In this document: positions 31,822 through 40,931 of the stretch, piece after piece
Layout: each line of letters starts with the position of its first letter
Position numbering within the stretch: position 1 is the stretch's first letter
Assembly: GCA_943368345.1 (NCBI GenBank)
Contig: CALRKY020000003.1
Location: forward strand, 1-64,000
Direction of reading: 5' to 3'
Length of the DNA stretch: 64,000 nt
Source: JADCGM01 sp943368345
GTDB lineage: Bacteria; Pseudomonadota; Alphaproteobacteria; Sphingomonadales; Sphingomonadaceae
The notes under the pieces: model-generated
Told to the model about the DNA's origin: nothing
Databases searched by the model: none
What the model saw: the letters and a program-made list of their open reading frames with translations, nothing else
Position numbers and translations under genes: made by a program

Positions 31822-34334
31822 AGCACCAGATTGACCAGACGGTCGGGCACGACAATGATTTTCCGCGGTGATTGTCCCGCGAGAGCCGTTTGCACCTTGT
31901 CCAGAGCGAGCACCGCCGCCTCGATCTGATCCTTTGCCAGTCCTTTGGGCAGTTGGATCGTCTCCCGCAACTTGCCGTTGATCTGCACGGTAATCGTCAC
32001 ATCGGTGTCGACGAGCATTGCTGGATCGGCAACTGGCCAGTCAGCGTTGGTGACCAGACCATCTTCACCAAGGCGAACCCAGGCCTCTTCCGCAAGATGC
32101 GGGGTCATCGGCGCAACTAGTCGCGCTAATGTCCGGACAGATGCCCGCCGGTCAGCTGACGGCGCAGCCTTTTCCAGCAGATTCGACAGCTCATATAGCC
32201 GCGCCACTGCCTTGTTAAAGCGTAGCGCGTCGATATCGGCAGTAACTCCGGCAATCGTCCGGTGCGTTGCCCGCCGAAGCTCGAGATTTTCACTGTCAGC
32301 TGGTGTGTCGGCGTCGACAATCCGCCAGACCCGCTGAACGAAGCGCCACGATCCCTCGATGCCGGATTCGGACCAATGGAAATCCCGTTCGGGCGGTGAG
32401 TCGGACAGCATGAACCAGCGCACCGCGTCGGCACCATATTGATCGATGATCGGGGTCGGATCGACGACGTTCCGCTTCGATTTCGACATTTTCTCGACCC
32501 GGCCGAGTTCGACCGGACGCCCCGTCGCAATTTCGATCAACGCCGATCCGCGCCGGTCGACTTCTTCAGGCGACAACCACGTCCCGCTGTCCGATACGTA
32601 GGTTTCGTGGGTAACCATGCCCTGGGTAAACAACCCGGCGAACGGTTCGTCGACCTGCAGCCGCCCGATATGCTTTAGCGCTCGGGTCCAGAAGCGCGCG
32701 TAGAGCAAATGCAGGATCGCATGTTCGATCCCACCGATATACTGGCCGACCGGCAGCCATCTTGATGCGACCTCCGGATCAAAGGGTTGATCCGCCGGCT
32801 GGCTGGCGAAGCGTATGAAATACCAGGACGAATTGGCAAAAGTGTCGAGTGTGTCTGTCTCGCGCCGCGCCGGTTTCCCGCATTCGGGACAGTCAACATG
32901 CTTCCACGTGGCGTGGTGGTCGAGCGGGTTGCCGGGCAGGTCAAAACTGACATCTTCCGGCAAAATCACCGGCAATTGGTGCTTGGGAACCGGCACAACC
33001 CCACAGGCATCACAGTGGATGATCGGGATCGGTGTTCCCCAATAGCGCTGACGGGACACCCCCCAATCGCGCAGGCGGAACACCGTTACGCCATTGCCCC
33101 AGCCGTCCGCTTCGGCACGGCGGATGACCTCTGCCTTGCCGGTATCAACGTCGAGGCCATCGAGGAATCTGGAATGGACCAGCTTTCCCGGGCCGACATA
33201 GGCTTCCTCGTGGATCGGGGTGTCGGCGTCGCCATCGGGCGCGACCACACGCGTTACCGGCAGCGCATATTTCCGGGCGAAATCCAGATCGCGCTGATCA
33301 TGGGCCGGGCACCCGAAAACTGCGCCTGTGCCGTATTCCATCAGCACGAAATTTGCGACGAACACCGGCATTTTCCATGCCGGATCAAAGGGATGAACGA
33401 CCGAAAGGCCGGTGTCAAAACCGCGCTTCTCCGCCGTTTCAATCTCTTCCGCCGCCGTGCCGCTACGCCGACATTCCGCAATGAATGCCGCAAGCGCCGG
33501 GTTGGTGGCGGCCAGTTCGGCCGCAAGCGGGTGATCGGCGGCAATGGCGGCAAAACTTGCCCCGAACAACGTATCCGGACGCGTCGTATAGACCGGCAGA
33601 CGGTCGGACCGCCCATCCAGCGCAAAACTGAACTTAAGGCCCCGTGAGCGCCCGATCCAATTTTCCTGCATCGTGCGGACTTTTTCCGGCCAGGCGTCCA
33701 AACCAGCCAAGCCTTCGATCAAATCCTCGGCAAAATCGGTGATCTTCAGGAACCATTGATTGAGCTTTCGGCGTTCAATCACGGCGCCAGACCGCCAGCC
33801 GCGACCATCGATCACCTGTTCGTTGGCGAGCACGGTCATGTCCACCGGGTCCCAGTTAACCGACGATTCCTTGCGGTAGACGAGGCCCGCCGCCATCAGG
33901 TCGAGGAACAACGCCTGCTCATGGCCGTAATAGTCCGGCTCGCAGGTTGATAGTTCGCGGCTCCAATCGATGGCGAACCCGAGCGATTTCAACTGATCCC
34001 GCATCGCTGCGATATTGGCGCGGGTCCAGCTGCCAGGATGGACCTTGTTGGCCATCGCGGCATTTTCCGCCGGCATGCCAAAGGAATCCCAGCCCATCGG
34101 ATGCAGAACCTCATAGCCCTGCATGCGCCGGGCCCGGGCAATGACATCGCCCATCGTGTAGTTCCGGACATGGCCCATGTGAATGCGCCCCGATGGATAG
34201 GGAAACATTTCAAGGACATAGGCCTTGGGCTTGGGCGAGTCATCGCGCGCCGCAAAGCTTTGCTGCTCCGACCACACGCGTTGCCAGCGTGGATCGGCAG
34301 CCTTCGGGTTGAAGCGCGTCATATCGGTTGGCAA
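31818..34334 (-). CDS. leuS: Leucyl-tRNA synthetase
   Basis: The 838-residue class I synthetase has the HIGH motif as YPSGRIHMGHVRNY and KMSKS as EKMSKSKRNVVDP. The editing domain has GTGAVFGCPAHDQRD with its conserved Asp. A zinc-like insertion CDACGVVPVP...CPECGKPARRE and the C-terminal tRNA-binding extension (ITVQINGKLRETIQLPKG) are also present. All are intact. An in-frame ATG 12 bases in (34322) may be the true start. Its 3' end overlaps lptE. Confidence 0.97.
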   Translation of the reverse strand: MPTDMTRFNPKAADPRWQRVWSEQQSFAARDDSPKPKAYVLEMFPYPSGRIHMGHVRNYTMGDVIARARRMQGYEVLHPMGWDSFGMPAENAAMANKVHPGSWTRANIAAMRDQLKSLGFAIDWSRELSTCEPDYYGHEQALFLDLMAAGLVYRKESSVNWDPVDMTVLANEQVIDGRGWRSGAVIERRKLNQWFLKITDFAEDLIEGLAGLDAWPEKVRTMQENWIGRSRGLKFSFALDGRSDRLPVYTTRPDTLFGASFAAIAADHPLAAELAATNPALAAFIAECRRSGTAAEEIETAEKRGFDTGLSVVHPFDPAWKMPVFVANFVLMEYGTGAVFGCPAHDQRDLDFARKYALPVTRVVAPDGDADTPIHEEAYVGPGKLVHSRFLDGLDVDTGKAEVIRRAEADGWGNGVTVFRLRDWGVSRQRYWGTPIPIIHCDACGVVPVPKHQLPVILPEDVSFDLPGNPLDHHATWKHVDCPECGKPARRETDTLDTFANSSWYFIRFASQPADQPFDPEVASRWLPVGQYIGGIEHAILHLLYARFWTRALKHIGRLQVDEPFAGLFTQGMVTHETYVSDSGTWLSPEEVDRRGSALIEIATGRPVELGRVEKMSKSKRNVVDPTPIIDQYGADAVRWFMLSDSPPERDFHWSESGIEGSWRFVQRVWRIVDADTPADSENLELRRATHRTIAGVTADIDALRFNKAVARLYELSNLLEKAAPSADRRASVRTLARLVAPMTPHLAEEAWVRLGEDGLVTNADWPVADPAMLVDTDVTITVQINGKLRETIQLPKGLAKDQIEAAVLALDKVQTALAGQSPRKIIVVPDRLVNLVL

Positions 34335-34769
34335 CTAGCCTTCGATTGCAGCACGGCGCAGATCGCGGGCTTTGCCGAGGATGGTTTCTTCGAGCTTCTG
34401 GACTGTACCGGCGCGAACCGGGGCTGCGACCCAGTTGCCGCCGATGAACTCCTGGCGGAGCGCTGCGACCTTGACGGCATCGGCACGCAAATCCTTATCG
34501 AGGATGTAGATGGTGACCTTGACCCGCTCGTTCGGGGCAGCGGGATTGGCATACCAATCGGTGATGATCACGCCGCCAGCGGCATCGGTCTGCGCCATGG
34601 GCATGAAGGCCAGCGTGTCGAGCGAGGCGCGCCACAGATAGGCGTTGATGCCGATCGTCGTCACCCGGGAGGCGGCGAGGTCAACCCGGGGGCGGTCCGA
34701 CTGGCCACAGGCGCTGACAAGAATCGCTAGGGCGGACACGCCTGCGATGCGAACGGACTTGTTGAACAC
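34335..34769 (-). CDS. DUF3576 lipoprotein
   Basis: The 144-residue protein has a lipoprotein signal (ALAILVSACGQ). It matches DUF3576, an alphaproteobacterial family often upstream of leuS. Family features are TTIGINAYLWRASLDTLAFMPMAQTDAAGG, VIITDWY and RVKVTIYILDKDLRADAVKV. The role is unknown, but the conserved link to leuS-lptE suggests envelope assembly. Its stop abuts the leuS start. The 230-base gap to 34999 holds no recognised element. Confidence 0.85.
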   Translation of the reverse strand: MFNKSVRIAGVSALAILVSACGQSDRPRVDLAASRVTTIGINAYLWRASLDTLAFMPMAQTDAAGGVIITDWYANPAAPNERVKVTIYILDKDLRADAVKVAALRQEFIGGNWVAAPVRAGTVQKLEETILGKARDLRRAAIEG

Positions 34770-34999
34770 GGTTGGTCGCCTTCTCTGCTACGCGCTACTG
34801 CGGGCGTTATAGGCGGGCGAGGCTGCGGCGGAAAGCCCGTTCGCTGTGGCCCCGCGTCCACAATCTTCTTTGAATCGTAACTTATTTGCGGTTTGATCAA
34901 TAGCGAGGGACTCGCAGGCGCCCGAACGTACAGTTATAGGTTTGAAACATCTGCCCGTTAATGGGCGGGAAAGACAGAGGGGTGTAGCAACCGGTTACC

Positions 35000-35740
35000 A
35001 TGGGTAGCAGGGCGATCTTGGCAGGCGTTGCGCTGGCATTCGGGTTGGCGTCGGTGACTGTTGCCGCGCCGACCCCGGTTGCCAAGCGCGTTGCAACACC
35101 TGCGAAGCCGAAGCGGGCGCCGATTGTTGCCGAGGCGGCAGCCGCGACCGAACCGCTGCGGACGGCATCGCTTGGCTCTTTCACGCCGTCCATCGTTGAT
35201 CCGTCGCGCAGTCCGGTGTTGACCAATGCCCAAACCAGTGAGCGGTCGTTTCGTTTCACCCCTTCAGGCAAGACCGGTGATCGCAAGGCGCTGACACTTG
35301 GCGTGACCTCGCGGGTCGTGGCGCAGGCCGATGCGGCCCGTGGATCGGCGTTGACGGCGCTGGCGGCAACGCCGACCGGTTACAATGTCGGGCTTTCTGT
35401 CGGCTACCTCGGCTTCTCTCTGACCGGTGGCTATAGCCGTCTGGACAGCGTCTATGGCCCGTCGCGCGAAGGCATGGACCTGGGGCTGAGCTATCGCGGC
35501 AATCGCTGGAAGGCGTCGCTGCAGGCTTCAGGCGACGTCCCAACCCGCCTGTCGCTTGATCCGGCTGCCGGGGAGCGGCGCTACGGACTGGAGCTGGGTG
35601 GCGCCTATGCACTGACGTCGCGGCTGTCGTTGAACGGCGGGATGCGGTATCAGTTGATAACCCCGCTTGATCCGACACTGCGCCCGACTGATGAACGTGG
35701 CGATCCAGCGGTTTTCCTCGGGACGGCGTTCAGCTTCTAG
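35000..35740 (+). CDS. Uncharacterised exported protein, probable outer-membrane beta-barrel
   Basis: The 246-residue protein has a signal peptide (AGVALAFGLASVTVAAP), a low-complexity Ala/Pro/Lys linker to about residue 110, and then alternating strands such as GYNVGLSVGYLGFSLTGGYSRL, DLGLSYRGNRWKASLQASG and RLSLNGGMRYQL. It ends in AFSF, a C-terminal phenylalanine typical of BAM-inserted barrels. Eight strands or so could fit. No named family was recognised. It is monocistronic and converges on the ThiE-like gene with an 11-base overlap. Confidence 0.65.
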   Translation: MGSRAILAGVALAFGLASVTVAAPTPVAKRVATPAKPKRAPIVAEAAAATEPLRTASLGSFTPSIVDPSRSPVLTNAQTSERSFRFTPSGKTGDRKALTLGVTSRVVAQADAARGSALTALAATPTGYNVGLSVGYLGFSLTGGYSRLDSVYGPSREGMDLGLSYRGNRWKASLQASGDVPTRLSLDPAAGERRYGLELGGAYALTSRLSLNGGMRYQLITPLDPTLRPTDERGDPAVFLGTAFSF

Positions 35741-36230
35741 TCAGCGCATCAATCGCGCCCCAGCCAACGGCCCCGAATTTTCTGATATATTTGAAACGCT
35801 TGGCCGTCATCCCGCCCAGCGCAGCAATGGCCACTCTTGTATTGGCAGCGAGCAATCCAAACCGAACCGGGCCGAGGGCCAGCGCGGCGGGGTGGGTGCG
35901 GGTTGGAAACACCGGGGACAGGAACACCAGTTTGGCCCCGATGCGGCAGGCCTTAACGAGCTCACGGTGGTTGTGAGCCGTCGCGGTTAAAGCACCGACA
36001 TGTAGTCCGTGCGAACCGGACAGTCCGATCCTGCGGGGTGTGGGTCCGGACGTGACGCACAGCAATCGTCTCGCGCGACATAGAGCTCGAATCCGGTCGA
36101 GCAACTCGGGTGTTCGGACAATGACCCCGGCACCCCCCTTGGGGAGCCGGGCAATGGCCTGCCAAACCGCATCGCCCTGCCGCGCGTCTGTGAACAACCA
36201 AAGTGGGGGCAGGGCGTGGCGGTGCGGCAT
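35730..36230 (-). CDS. Thiamine phosphate synthase-like (ThiE/TenI superfamily)
   Basis: The 166-residue protein is a short (beta/alpha)8-type ThiE/TenI relative. LWLFTDARQGD opens the barrel, GLHVGALTATAHNHRELVKA resembles the S-x-H-x-x-x-E region, FLSPVFPTRTHP matches the phosphate-binding region and VAIAALGGMTAKRF the end of the barrel. ThiE of about 210 residues is normal, so this form is short by roughly two elements and may be a paralogue that is not the main thiamine enzyme. The start at 36230 lies only 22 bases from the divergent YggS gene. Confidence 0.7.
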   Translation of the reverse strand: MPHRHALPPLWLFTDARQGDAVWQAIARLPKGGAGVIVRTPELLDRIRALCRARRLLCVTSGPTPRRIGLSGSHGLHVGALTATAHNHRELVKACRIGAKLVFLSPVFPTRTHPAALALGPVRFGLLAANTRVAIAALGGMTAKRFKYIRKFGAVGWGAIDALTRS

Positions 36231-36252
36231 GCGATGCCCTATACGCCCGGTG

Positions 36253-36924
36253 ATGGACGAAATGGAACAGATGCGGGCCCGATTGGCCGAGGTGCAGGGC
36301 CGGATCGCGGCGGCTGCAAAAGTCAGTGGCCGGACCCCCGCTGCTGCCGAATTGATCGCCGTGTCGAAAACCCAAACCAGCGCCGCCATCTCGCTTCTGA
36401 TCGCGGCGGGCCAGCGCAGCTTTGGCGAGAACCGGGTCCAGGAGGCGCAAACAAAATGGCCGAACTTGCGCGCCGCCCATCCGGATGTGCGGCTGCATCT
36501 GGTTGGTCAGCTGCAATCCAACAAAGCCACCGAAGCCGTGCAGCTTTTCGATGTCATTCACAGCGTTGATCGCCCCTCTCTGCTCGCAGCGCTGGCCAAG
36601 GCGATGGCCGAAACCGGGCGACGACCGGATTTTTATGTTCAGGTGAATATCGGCGATGAGCCACAGAAAGGTGGCTGCCGGGTCGCGGCGTTGCCTGACC
36701 TGCTAGCCGAGGCAGCCCAGCTCGGTGTCCCAATTGCCGGATTGATGTGCGTCCCGCCAGACGGGATTGAGGCCGCACCCTTCTTTGCCCTGCTTGCGAA
36801 ACTGGCGCGAGATCATGGGCTTGCCGGGCTCAGCATGGGCATGTCCGCCGATGTTGAAACTGCGATAATGCTGGGGGCGACCTGCGTCCGAGTCGGAACG
36901 GCGCTGTTCGGAGACCGGCATTGA
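36253..36924 (+). CDS. PLP homeostasis protein (YggS/PLPBP family)
   Basis: The 223-residue protein is a cytosolic type III-fold PLP-binding protein without catalytic partner domain. The lysine that binds PLP lies in LIAVSKTQTSAAI, followed by FGENRVQEAQTKWP, HLVGQLQSNKATEA, VNIGDEPQKGGC, GLMCVPP and LSMGMSADVETAIMLGATCVRVGTALFG. All family signatures are intact. It maintains vitamin B6 balance. The start at 36253 gives the usual length. The TTG start of the HAD gene overlaps its stop. Confidence 0.93.
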   Translation: MDEMEQMRARLAEVQGRIAAAAKVSGRTPAAAELIAVSKTQTSAAISLLIAAGQRSFGENRVQEAQTKWPNLRAAHPDVRLHLVGQLQSNKATEAVQLFDVIHSVDRPSLLAALAKAMAETGRRPDFYVQVNIGDEPQKGGCRVAALPDLLAEAAQLGVPIAGLMCVPPDGIEAAPFFALLAKLARDHGLAGLSMGMSADVETAIMLGATCVRVGTALFGDRH

Positions 36925-37589
36925 GCGACCGGTTGCTGATCTTCGATTTCGACGGGGTGATCGCTGACAGTGAAGTCGTTTCCAACGAGGTTCTTGCCGA
37001 TGAGCTGACGACGCTCGGCATGGCGACCAGCGTTGATGAGGCATTGCACCTGTATATGGGCAAGCGCTGGGCCGATTGCCTCGCTGCAATCGAGGCAAAT
37101 TGGCACCGGCAATTGCCTGCCGATTTCCGGGACCGGTGCGACGCCGGGGTCCGACTTCGCAGCACCTCTGAAATTCAACCCGTCCCCGGTGTTGTTGGAT
37201 TCCTCGACAGGCTCGGTTCCCGGCCTCGCTGCGTCGCTTCCTCGAGCTCACCCGATTGGCTGCAAACCAACCTCAACCGATTTGGTCTGTCGCATCATTT
37301 CGGTGGGCAATTGTACAGTGCCGCCGTGCATGTCACGCGCGGCAAACCCCATCCGGACCTGTTTTTCCACGCCGCAGCTGACATGGCGGCAGTTCCGGAC
37401 CGCGCCATTGTCATTGAGGACAGCGCGACCGGTGTGATGGCTGGTGTTGCCGCAGGCATGACTGTGATCGGCATGTGTGCCGGATCACATATCCGGCCAG
37501 GTCATGCCGAAAAACTGCGCACTGCAGGGGCCCACCATATCGTTGACAGCTATCCGTCCCTCGAACGGCTGCTCGGCGACCTTGGCTAA
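36921..37589 (+). CDS. HAD-superfamily phosphatase (beta-phosphoglucomutase-like)
   Basis: The 222-residue protein has the catalytic IFDFDGVIADSE with the two Asp, a helical cap, CVASSSSPDWL as motif II, KPHPDLFFHAA with the Lys, and VIEDSATGVMAGVAAGM with the acidic motif IV. Such enzymes act on sugar or nucleotide phosphates; the substrate cannot be assigned. Translation is likely to begin at TTG 36921 inside the YggS stop codon. It converges on the L,D-transpeptidase with a 4-base overlap. Confidence 0.87.
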   Translation: MSDRLLIFDFDGVIADSEVVSNEVLADELTTLGMATSVDEALHLYMGKRWADCLAAIEANWHRQLPADFRDRCDAGVRLRSTSEIQPVPGVVGFLDRLGSRPRCVASSSSPDWLQTNLNRFGLSHHFGGQLYSAAVHVTRGKPHPDLFFHAAADMAAVPDRAIVIEDSATGVMAGVAAGMTVIGMCAGSHIRPGHAEKLRTAGAHHIVDSYPSLERLLGDLG

Positions 37590-38080
37590 ACGATCTCGAT
37601 CCAAGCACCCGGTTCAAATCGTTCAACCAGCGCGATCAATGCGGCCCGGCTAATCGCAACACAGCCTTCTGTCGGGTGATTGCCGTTCGAACAATGCAGG
37701 AAAACTGCACTGCCAAGCCTGGGTATCGGCGGCGCATCATTGTGGGACAGGGTGACGATCACGTCATATAGACCGTCGTCCCGCCACAAATGTTCGGCGG
37801 AAAAAGCATGTGGGTGCCGGACTGGTCGGTTGTAGGCCGGGTCAGCTGGATCATCGGACCAACCATCGTCAGTCGTCAGCCAGCGAAACGGCAACCGGGT
37901 GGCAACCGCGGTCCGGTCAGGGCGGGCGAGCACGGTGCGCAGTTGGTATCGCCCACGCGGCGTCTTGCCGTCCCCCTCGCGCTTGTCCGCTGCGTCGCAG
38001 GCGCCCGCGCGGCCGACGGCACAGGCATGCGCCTGACCAAATACAACCAATTCGCCTTTGGCCGTATCAACCCGGATCAC
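37586..38080 (-). CDS. L,D-transpeptidase family protein (YkuD-like)
   Basis: The 164-residue protein has the YkuD active site in variant form: HNDAPPIPRLGSAVFLHC with the general-base His, followed by HPTEGCVAISR with the catalytic Cys. There is no signal peptide. Typical members form 3-3 crosslinks or attach proteins to peptidoglycan, but short leaderless forms may differ. The gene is coupled to ribA by a 4-base overlap. Confidence 0.82.
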   Translation of the reverse strand: MIRVDTAKGELVVFGQAHACAVGRAGACDAADKREGDGKTPRGRYQLRTVLARPDRTAVATRLPFRWLTTDDGWSDDPADPAYNRPVRHPHAFSAEHLWRDDGLYDVIVTLSHNDAPPIPRLGSAVFLHCSNGNHPTEGCVAISRAALIALVERFEPGAWIEIV

Positions 38081-39108
38081 ATCATATGTCCGGTACGGTC
38101 GCGCTTGGTAGCGAGGTATGCGGCGTTGTGATCGCCTTCGCCTGCCCGCAACGGTACGCGGGCGGTGACCTGTATTCCGGCGGCCTCCAGTCCCGTCACT
38201 TTTTCCGGATTGTTGGTCAGCAGCCGGATGCGGTCAAAGCCCATCAGCTGCAACATCCGCGCCGCCAGTCCGAATTCACGCTCATCGACCTCAAACCCCA
38301 GCCTGAGATTGGCATCGACGGTGTCAAAGCCCTGGTCCTGAAGCTGATAGGCGCGCAGTTTGTTCAGCAAACCGATGCCGCGCCCTTCCTGTTGGAGGTA
38401 CAGGATTATGCCGCCCCCGGCCGCCGAAACGGCACCGATCGCAGCGTGCAATTGTGGTCCGCAATCGCACTTCAACGACCCGAGCACGTCACCCGTCAGG
38501 CAGGCAGAATGCAGCCGGGTCAGGGCGGGTTCGCTTCGCGGCGGGTCTCCGATTAACAGCGCCAAATGCTCAGGGCCACCGTCGAGGGGGCGGAATGCCA
38601 CAATCTCGGTTGTCTCGGCCCCGGCCAGCGGAAGTCTGGCACGGGCGGAAATGCGAAGGCCGGTCGCCGATGAATAGCCGAGAACGTCGGTGGCAGGTAC
38701 GGTGAGCAGATCACCGCTGACCGGGGCGATGAACACCGCCGGCAGCAATCCAGCCAGTTTCGCCAATCGGATGGCAGCGGCAGCGGCATCAACATCATCG
38801 CACGGGATGGTCTGATACGGCCCCTTCAGCGGTGTGGCCAAATCCCGAACCGGATCGGCGGCAGCCAGAGACTCGGCCAAGTCCATCCAGGCAGCGCGGC
38901 GGATGCGCACCGGCCCGGCAACAGCAGCGGCGCGCTGATTGACGATGTTGAGCGTCGCGGCCCGGGGGTGGCTGAGCAGCAAGTCCGCACGCGCGTTTGT
39001 CTCAAGGTCGGCAAGGCTGGCCTCATCCGCCAGTTCGACGGCGAGAACTGCGGCAGACTCGATCCGGACCGCCCGACCACGCTTCAGTTCGTCAACCGCG
39101 CGCGCCAC
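38077..39108 (-). CDS. ribA: GTP cyclohydrolase II with a degenerate RibB-like N-terminal domain
   Basis: The 343-residue protein starts riboflavin synthesis. The C-terminal half is a full cyclohydrolase II: zinc-binding CLTGDVLGSLKCDCG, LQQEGRGIGLLNKLRAY, the catalytic Tyr/Asp region and LLTNNPEKVTGLEAAGI. The N-terminal half (about residues 1-145) resembles dihydroxybutanone phosphate synthase RibB but lacks its D-D-E-x-R-E-N-E-A-D signature, having ELADEASLADLETNARADLL. It is probably inactive for that reaction, as seen in other alphaproteobacterial RibA proteins. Confidence 0.85.
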   Translation of the reverse strand: MARAVDELKRGRAVRIESAAVLAVELADEASLADLETNARADLLLSHPRAATLNIVNQRAAAVAGPVRIRRAAWMDLAESLAAADPVRDLATPLKGPYQTIPCDDVDAAAAAIRLAKLAGLLPAVFIAPVSGDLLTVPATDVLGYSSATGLRISARARLPLAGAETTEIVAFRPLDGGPEHLALLIGDPPRSEPALTRLHSACLTGDVLGSLKCDCGPQLHAAIGAVSAAGGGIILYLQQEGRGIGLLNKLRAYQLQDQGFDTVDANLRLGFEVDEREFGLAARMLQLMGFDRIRLLTNNPEKVTGLEAAGIQVTARVPLRAGEGDHNAAYLATKRDRTGHMM

Positions 39109-39122
39109 CCGGATGGCGGCGT

Positions 39123-39911
39123 TCAGAGGTCGAACTCCGCGATGATTGGGACATGATCGGACGGCTTGTCCCAGCTGCGCGCTGACTCCACCACCCGGAA
39201 GGCTGTTACCTTGTCGGCAACGTCCGGGCTGGTCCAGATATGGTCCAACCGCCGCCCCTTGTCAGAGGCTTTCCAGTCAGCGGCGCGGTAGCTCCACCAT
39301 GTATACAGCCGTTCCGGGTGCGGAATGAACCGGCGACCGATATCGACCCAGCCGTGGCTCGCCATCAGCGCGTCCATACGGGCGACTTCAATGGGGGTAT
39401 GGCTGACCACGTCCAGCAGCGCCTTGTGGCTCCACACGTCGGATGGCAGCGGGGCGATATTCATGTCGCCGACCATGATGCTTGGGTCCCGCAGCGCCGA
39501 CGACCAAGCGGTCATCCGGTCATAATAGGCGAGTTTCTGGCCGAATTTCGGGTTCTGGGCCGGGTCCGGAATATCACCACCTGCCGGGGCATAGACATTC
39601 TCCAGCCGAACGCCGTTTGGCAGCCGCACCCCGACATGGCGCGCCTCGCCATTGTCCTGCCAGTCATGCCGCAAATCCTCGGCAAGCGGAATCCGCGATA
39701 CGATCGCCACGCCGTGATGCATGCGCTGGCCGTGGATGCAGCGATGCGTGTAGCCAAGTGCGTCAAAGACCGCGTGCGGGAAGACGCTGTCCTCTCCCTT
39801 GATCTCCTGCAGGCAAAGGATATCGGGCGCTTCCTCCTGCAACAGGCGCTCGACGATGGCGATCCTGGCGCGGACCGAATTGATGTTCCAGCTGGCGACG
39901 GAAAACTTCAT
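39123..39911 (-). CDS. xthA: Exodeoxyribonuclease III
   Basis: The 262-residue AP endonuclease/3' exonuclease of base-excision repair has SWNINSVRAR, the metal-binding Glu in LCLQEIKGED, LENVYAPAGGD, the catalytic Asp/Asn in MVGDMNIAP and the His/Asp in LDHIWTSPD and PSDHVPIIAEF. All active-site residues are in place. It is transcribed leftward with ribA 14 bases downstream, so they may be co-transcribed. Confidence 0.95.
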   Translation of the reverse strand: MKFSVASWNINSVRARIAIVERLLQEEAPDILCLQEIKGEDSVFPHAVFDALGYTHRCIHGQRMHHGVAIVSRIPLAEDLRHDWQDNGEARHVGVRLPNGVRLENVYAPAGGDIPDPAQNPKFGQKLAYYDRMTAWSSALRDPSIMVGDMNIAPLPSDVWSHKALLDVVSHTPIEVARMDALMASHGWVDIGRRFIPHPERLYTWWSYRAADWKASDKGRRLDHIWTSPDVADKVTAFRVVESARSWDKPSDHVPIIAEFDL

Positions 39912-39964
39912 GGATCCTGTCTAACAGGCTTGCGCGCAATCCGTCACGCCCATCAAACAGATTA

Positions 39965-39981
39965 GCCCCCGCTCCGGGGGC
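39965..39981 (-). terminator. Possible weak terminator after lolA
   Basis: The minus strand forms GCCCCC-GGAGC-GGGGGC, a perfect six-pair hairpin, followed by TAATCTGTTTG, which is T-rich but not a clean T run. It lies between lolA and xthA, both leftward. No other element was recognised in the 246-base gap 39912-40157. Confidence 0.3.
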
Positions 39982-40157
39982 ATTGGAGCGAGGGCCGTTC
40001 TGCGTTCGTCACGCATGCAATCGTCCGACAGCCCGGATAACAGGGGGGTAAACTCCGACCCGCCAAACGCGTGCTGCACTGAAATAGGATTGGAAAAGGC
40101 GGGTTTCAATGGCGGCGGTCGCGCAGGTTTTGCCGTCGGTCCCGGCTTTGGCCCGGT

Positions 40158-40775
40158 TCAACCCTTGCCGGGCGCCCGGCCGCGGGCCCGGGGGTCGCGG
40201 TAGGTGAATTTCGCCTTGCTGACCGCGACGTTATACTGGACGCGCGACAGCTGGACCTGGGTCATTGTCCCCTGCGCATCGAGCGCGCGCCAGGCCGACA
40301 GGGTCAATCCGCCGGGGGCCTGGCCATCTCGGGCGAAATACAGGGTCAGAACGCCATATTCCGGATGTTTGCGGTCGCGCGCCTGCACCGTGACAAAGCC
40401 CGGCAGCCCACCTTCATCCGGCCCGAGTATTTTCGCAAAGCCGTTGAGACTGATCGTCGGATCAAGCAGCACGGCGAGCGGCGTTCCCCGGATCGGCCAG
40501 CTGGAAACCTGTGCAACCTCATAATCGATCATCGTCAGCGTCCGGCCATTGGCGACGACCAGCATCGGCACCGAGGGATCATACTCAAAGCGCACCCGCC
40601 CCGGTCGGGCCAGCGTCACCGTTCCGCGCGCCACCGATCCTCCCGCTGCTGTTTGCACAAAATCGGCGGTCATCGTTCTTGCCGCCGTCAGATGGGCGGA
40701 AACTTCGGATAGCGACGCGAAGGCGGGGGTGGCCCATAGCGCCATTGCGGCGAATGGAAGCATCAAGGCGCGCAT
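40158..40775 (-). CDS. lolA: Outer-membrane lipoprotein carrier LolA-like
   Basis: The 205-residue protein has a signal peptide (MLPFAAMALWATPAFA) and a LolA fold: LTAARTMTADFVQTAAGG, RGTVTLARPGRVRFEYD, ISLNGFAKIL and a C-terminal RVQYNVAVSKAKFTYRDPR. It carries lipoproteins across the periplasm to the outer membrane. The C-terminus is short and basic (RARGRAPGKG). It lies directly leftward of a c-di-GMP gene and near ftsK, an ftsK-lolA association common in proteobacteria. Confidence 0.87.
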   Translation of the reverse strand: MRALMLPFAAMALWATPAFASLSEVSAHLTAARTMTADFVQTAAGGSVARGTVTLARPGRVRFEYDPSVPMLVVANGRTLTMIDYEVAQVSSWPIRGTPLAVLLDPTISLNGFAKILGPDEGGLPGFVTVQARDRKHPEYGVLTLYFARDGQAPGGLTLSAWRALDAQGTMTQVQLSRVQYNVAVSKAKFTYRDPRARGRAPGKG

Positions 40776-40931
40776 GGGAACACTCTCCGACGAAAAACAA
40801 GGTGACGGTGCCTCGCACCCCTAGTTTGAACGGGTGTTGAACCTCGTCCGGACAGGTCGGTTCGCTTTACCTATCCTCCAACTGTTGATAGCCGTAGCTT
40901 CAAGAGGAATTAACGCAAGGGGCGGGCCCGG

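Noticed and set aside
32904..32919. parS-like CTTCCACGTGGCGT inside leuS
   Set aside because: Only the central TTCCACGTGG agrees; the outer arms are not palindromic and the site is within the coding sequence of leuS far from the parAB cluster.
40841..40857. Possible lux box ACCT...AGGT upstream of the GGDEF-EAL gene
   Set aside because: The arms ACCT/AGGT are 17 bases apart end to end instead of 20, and the sequence does not resemble the luxI/wecB pair.
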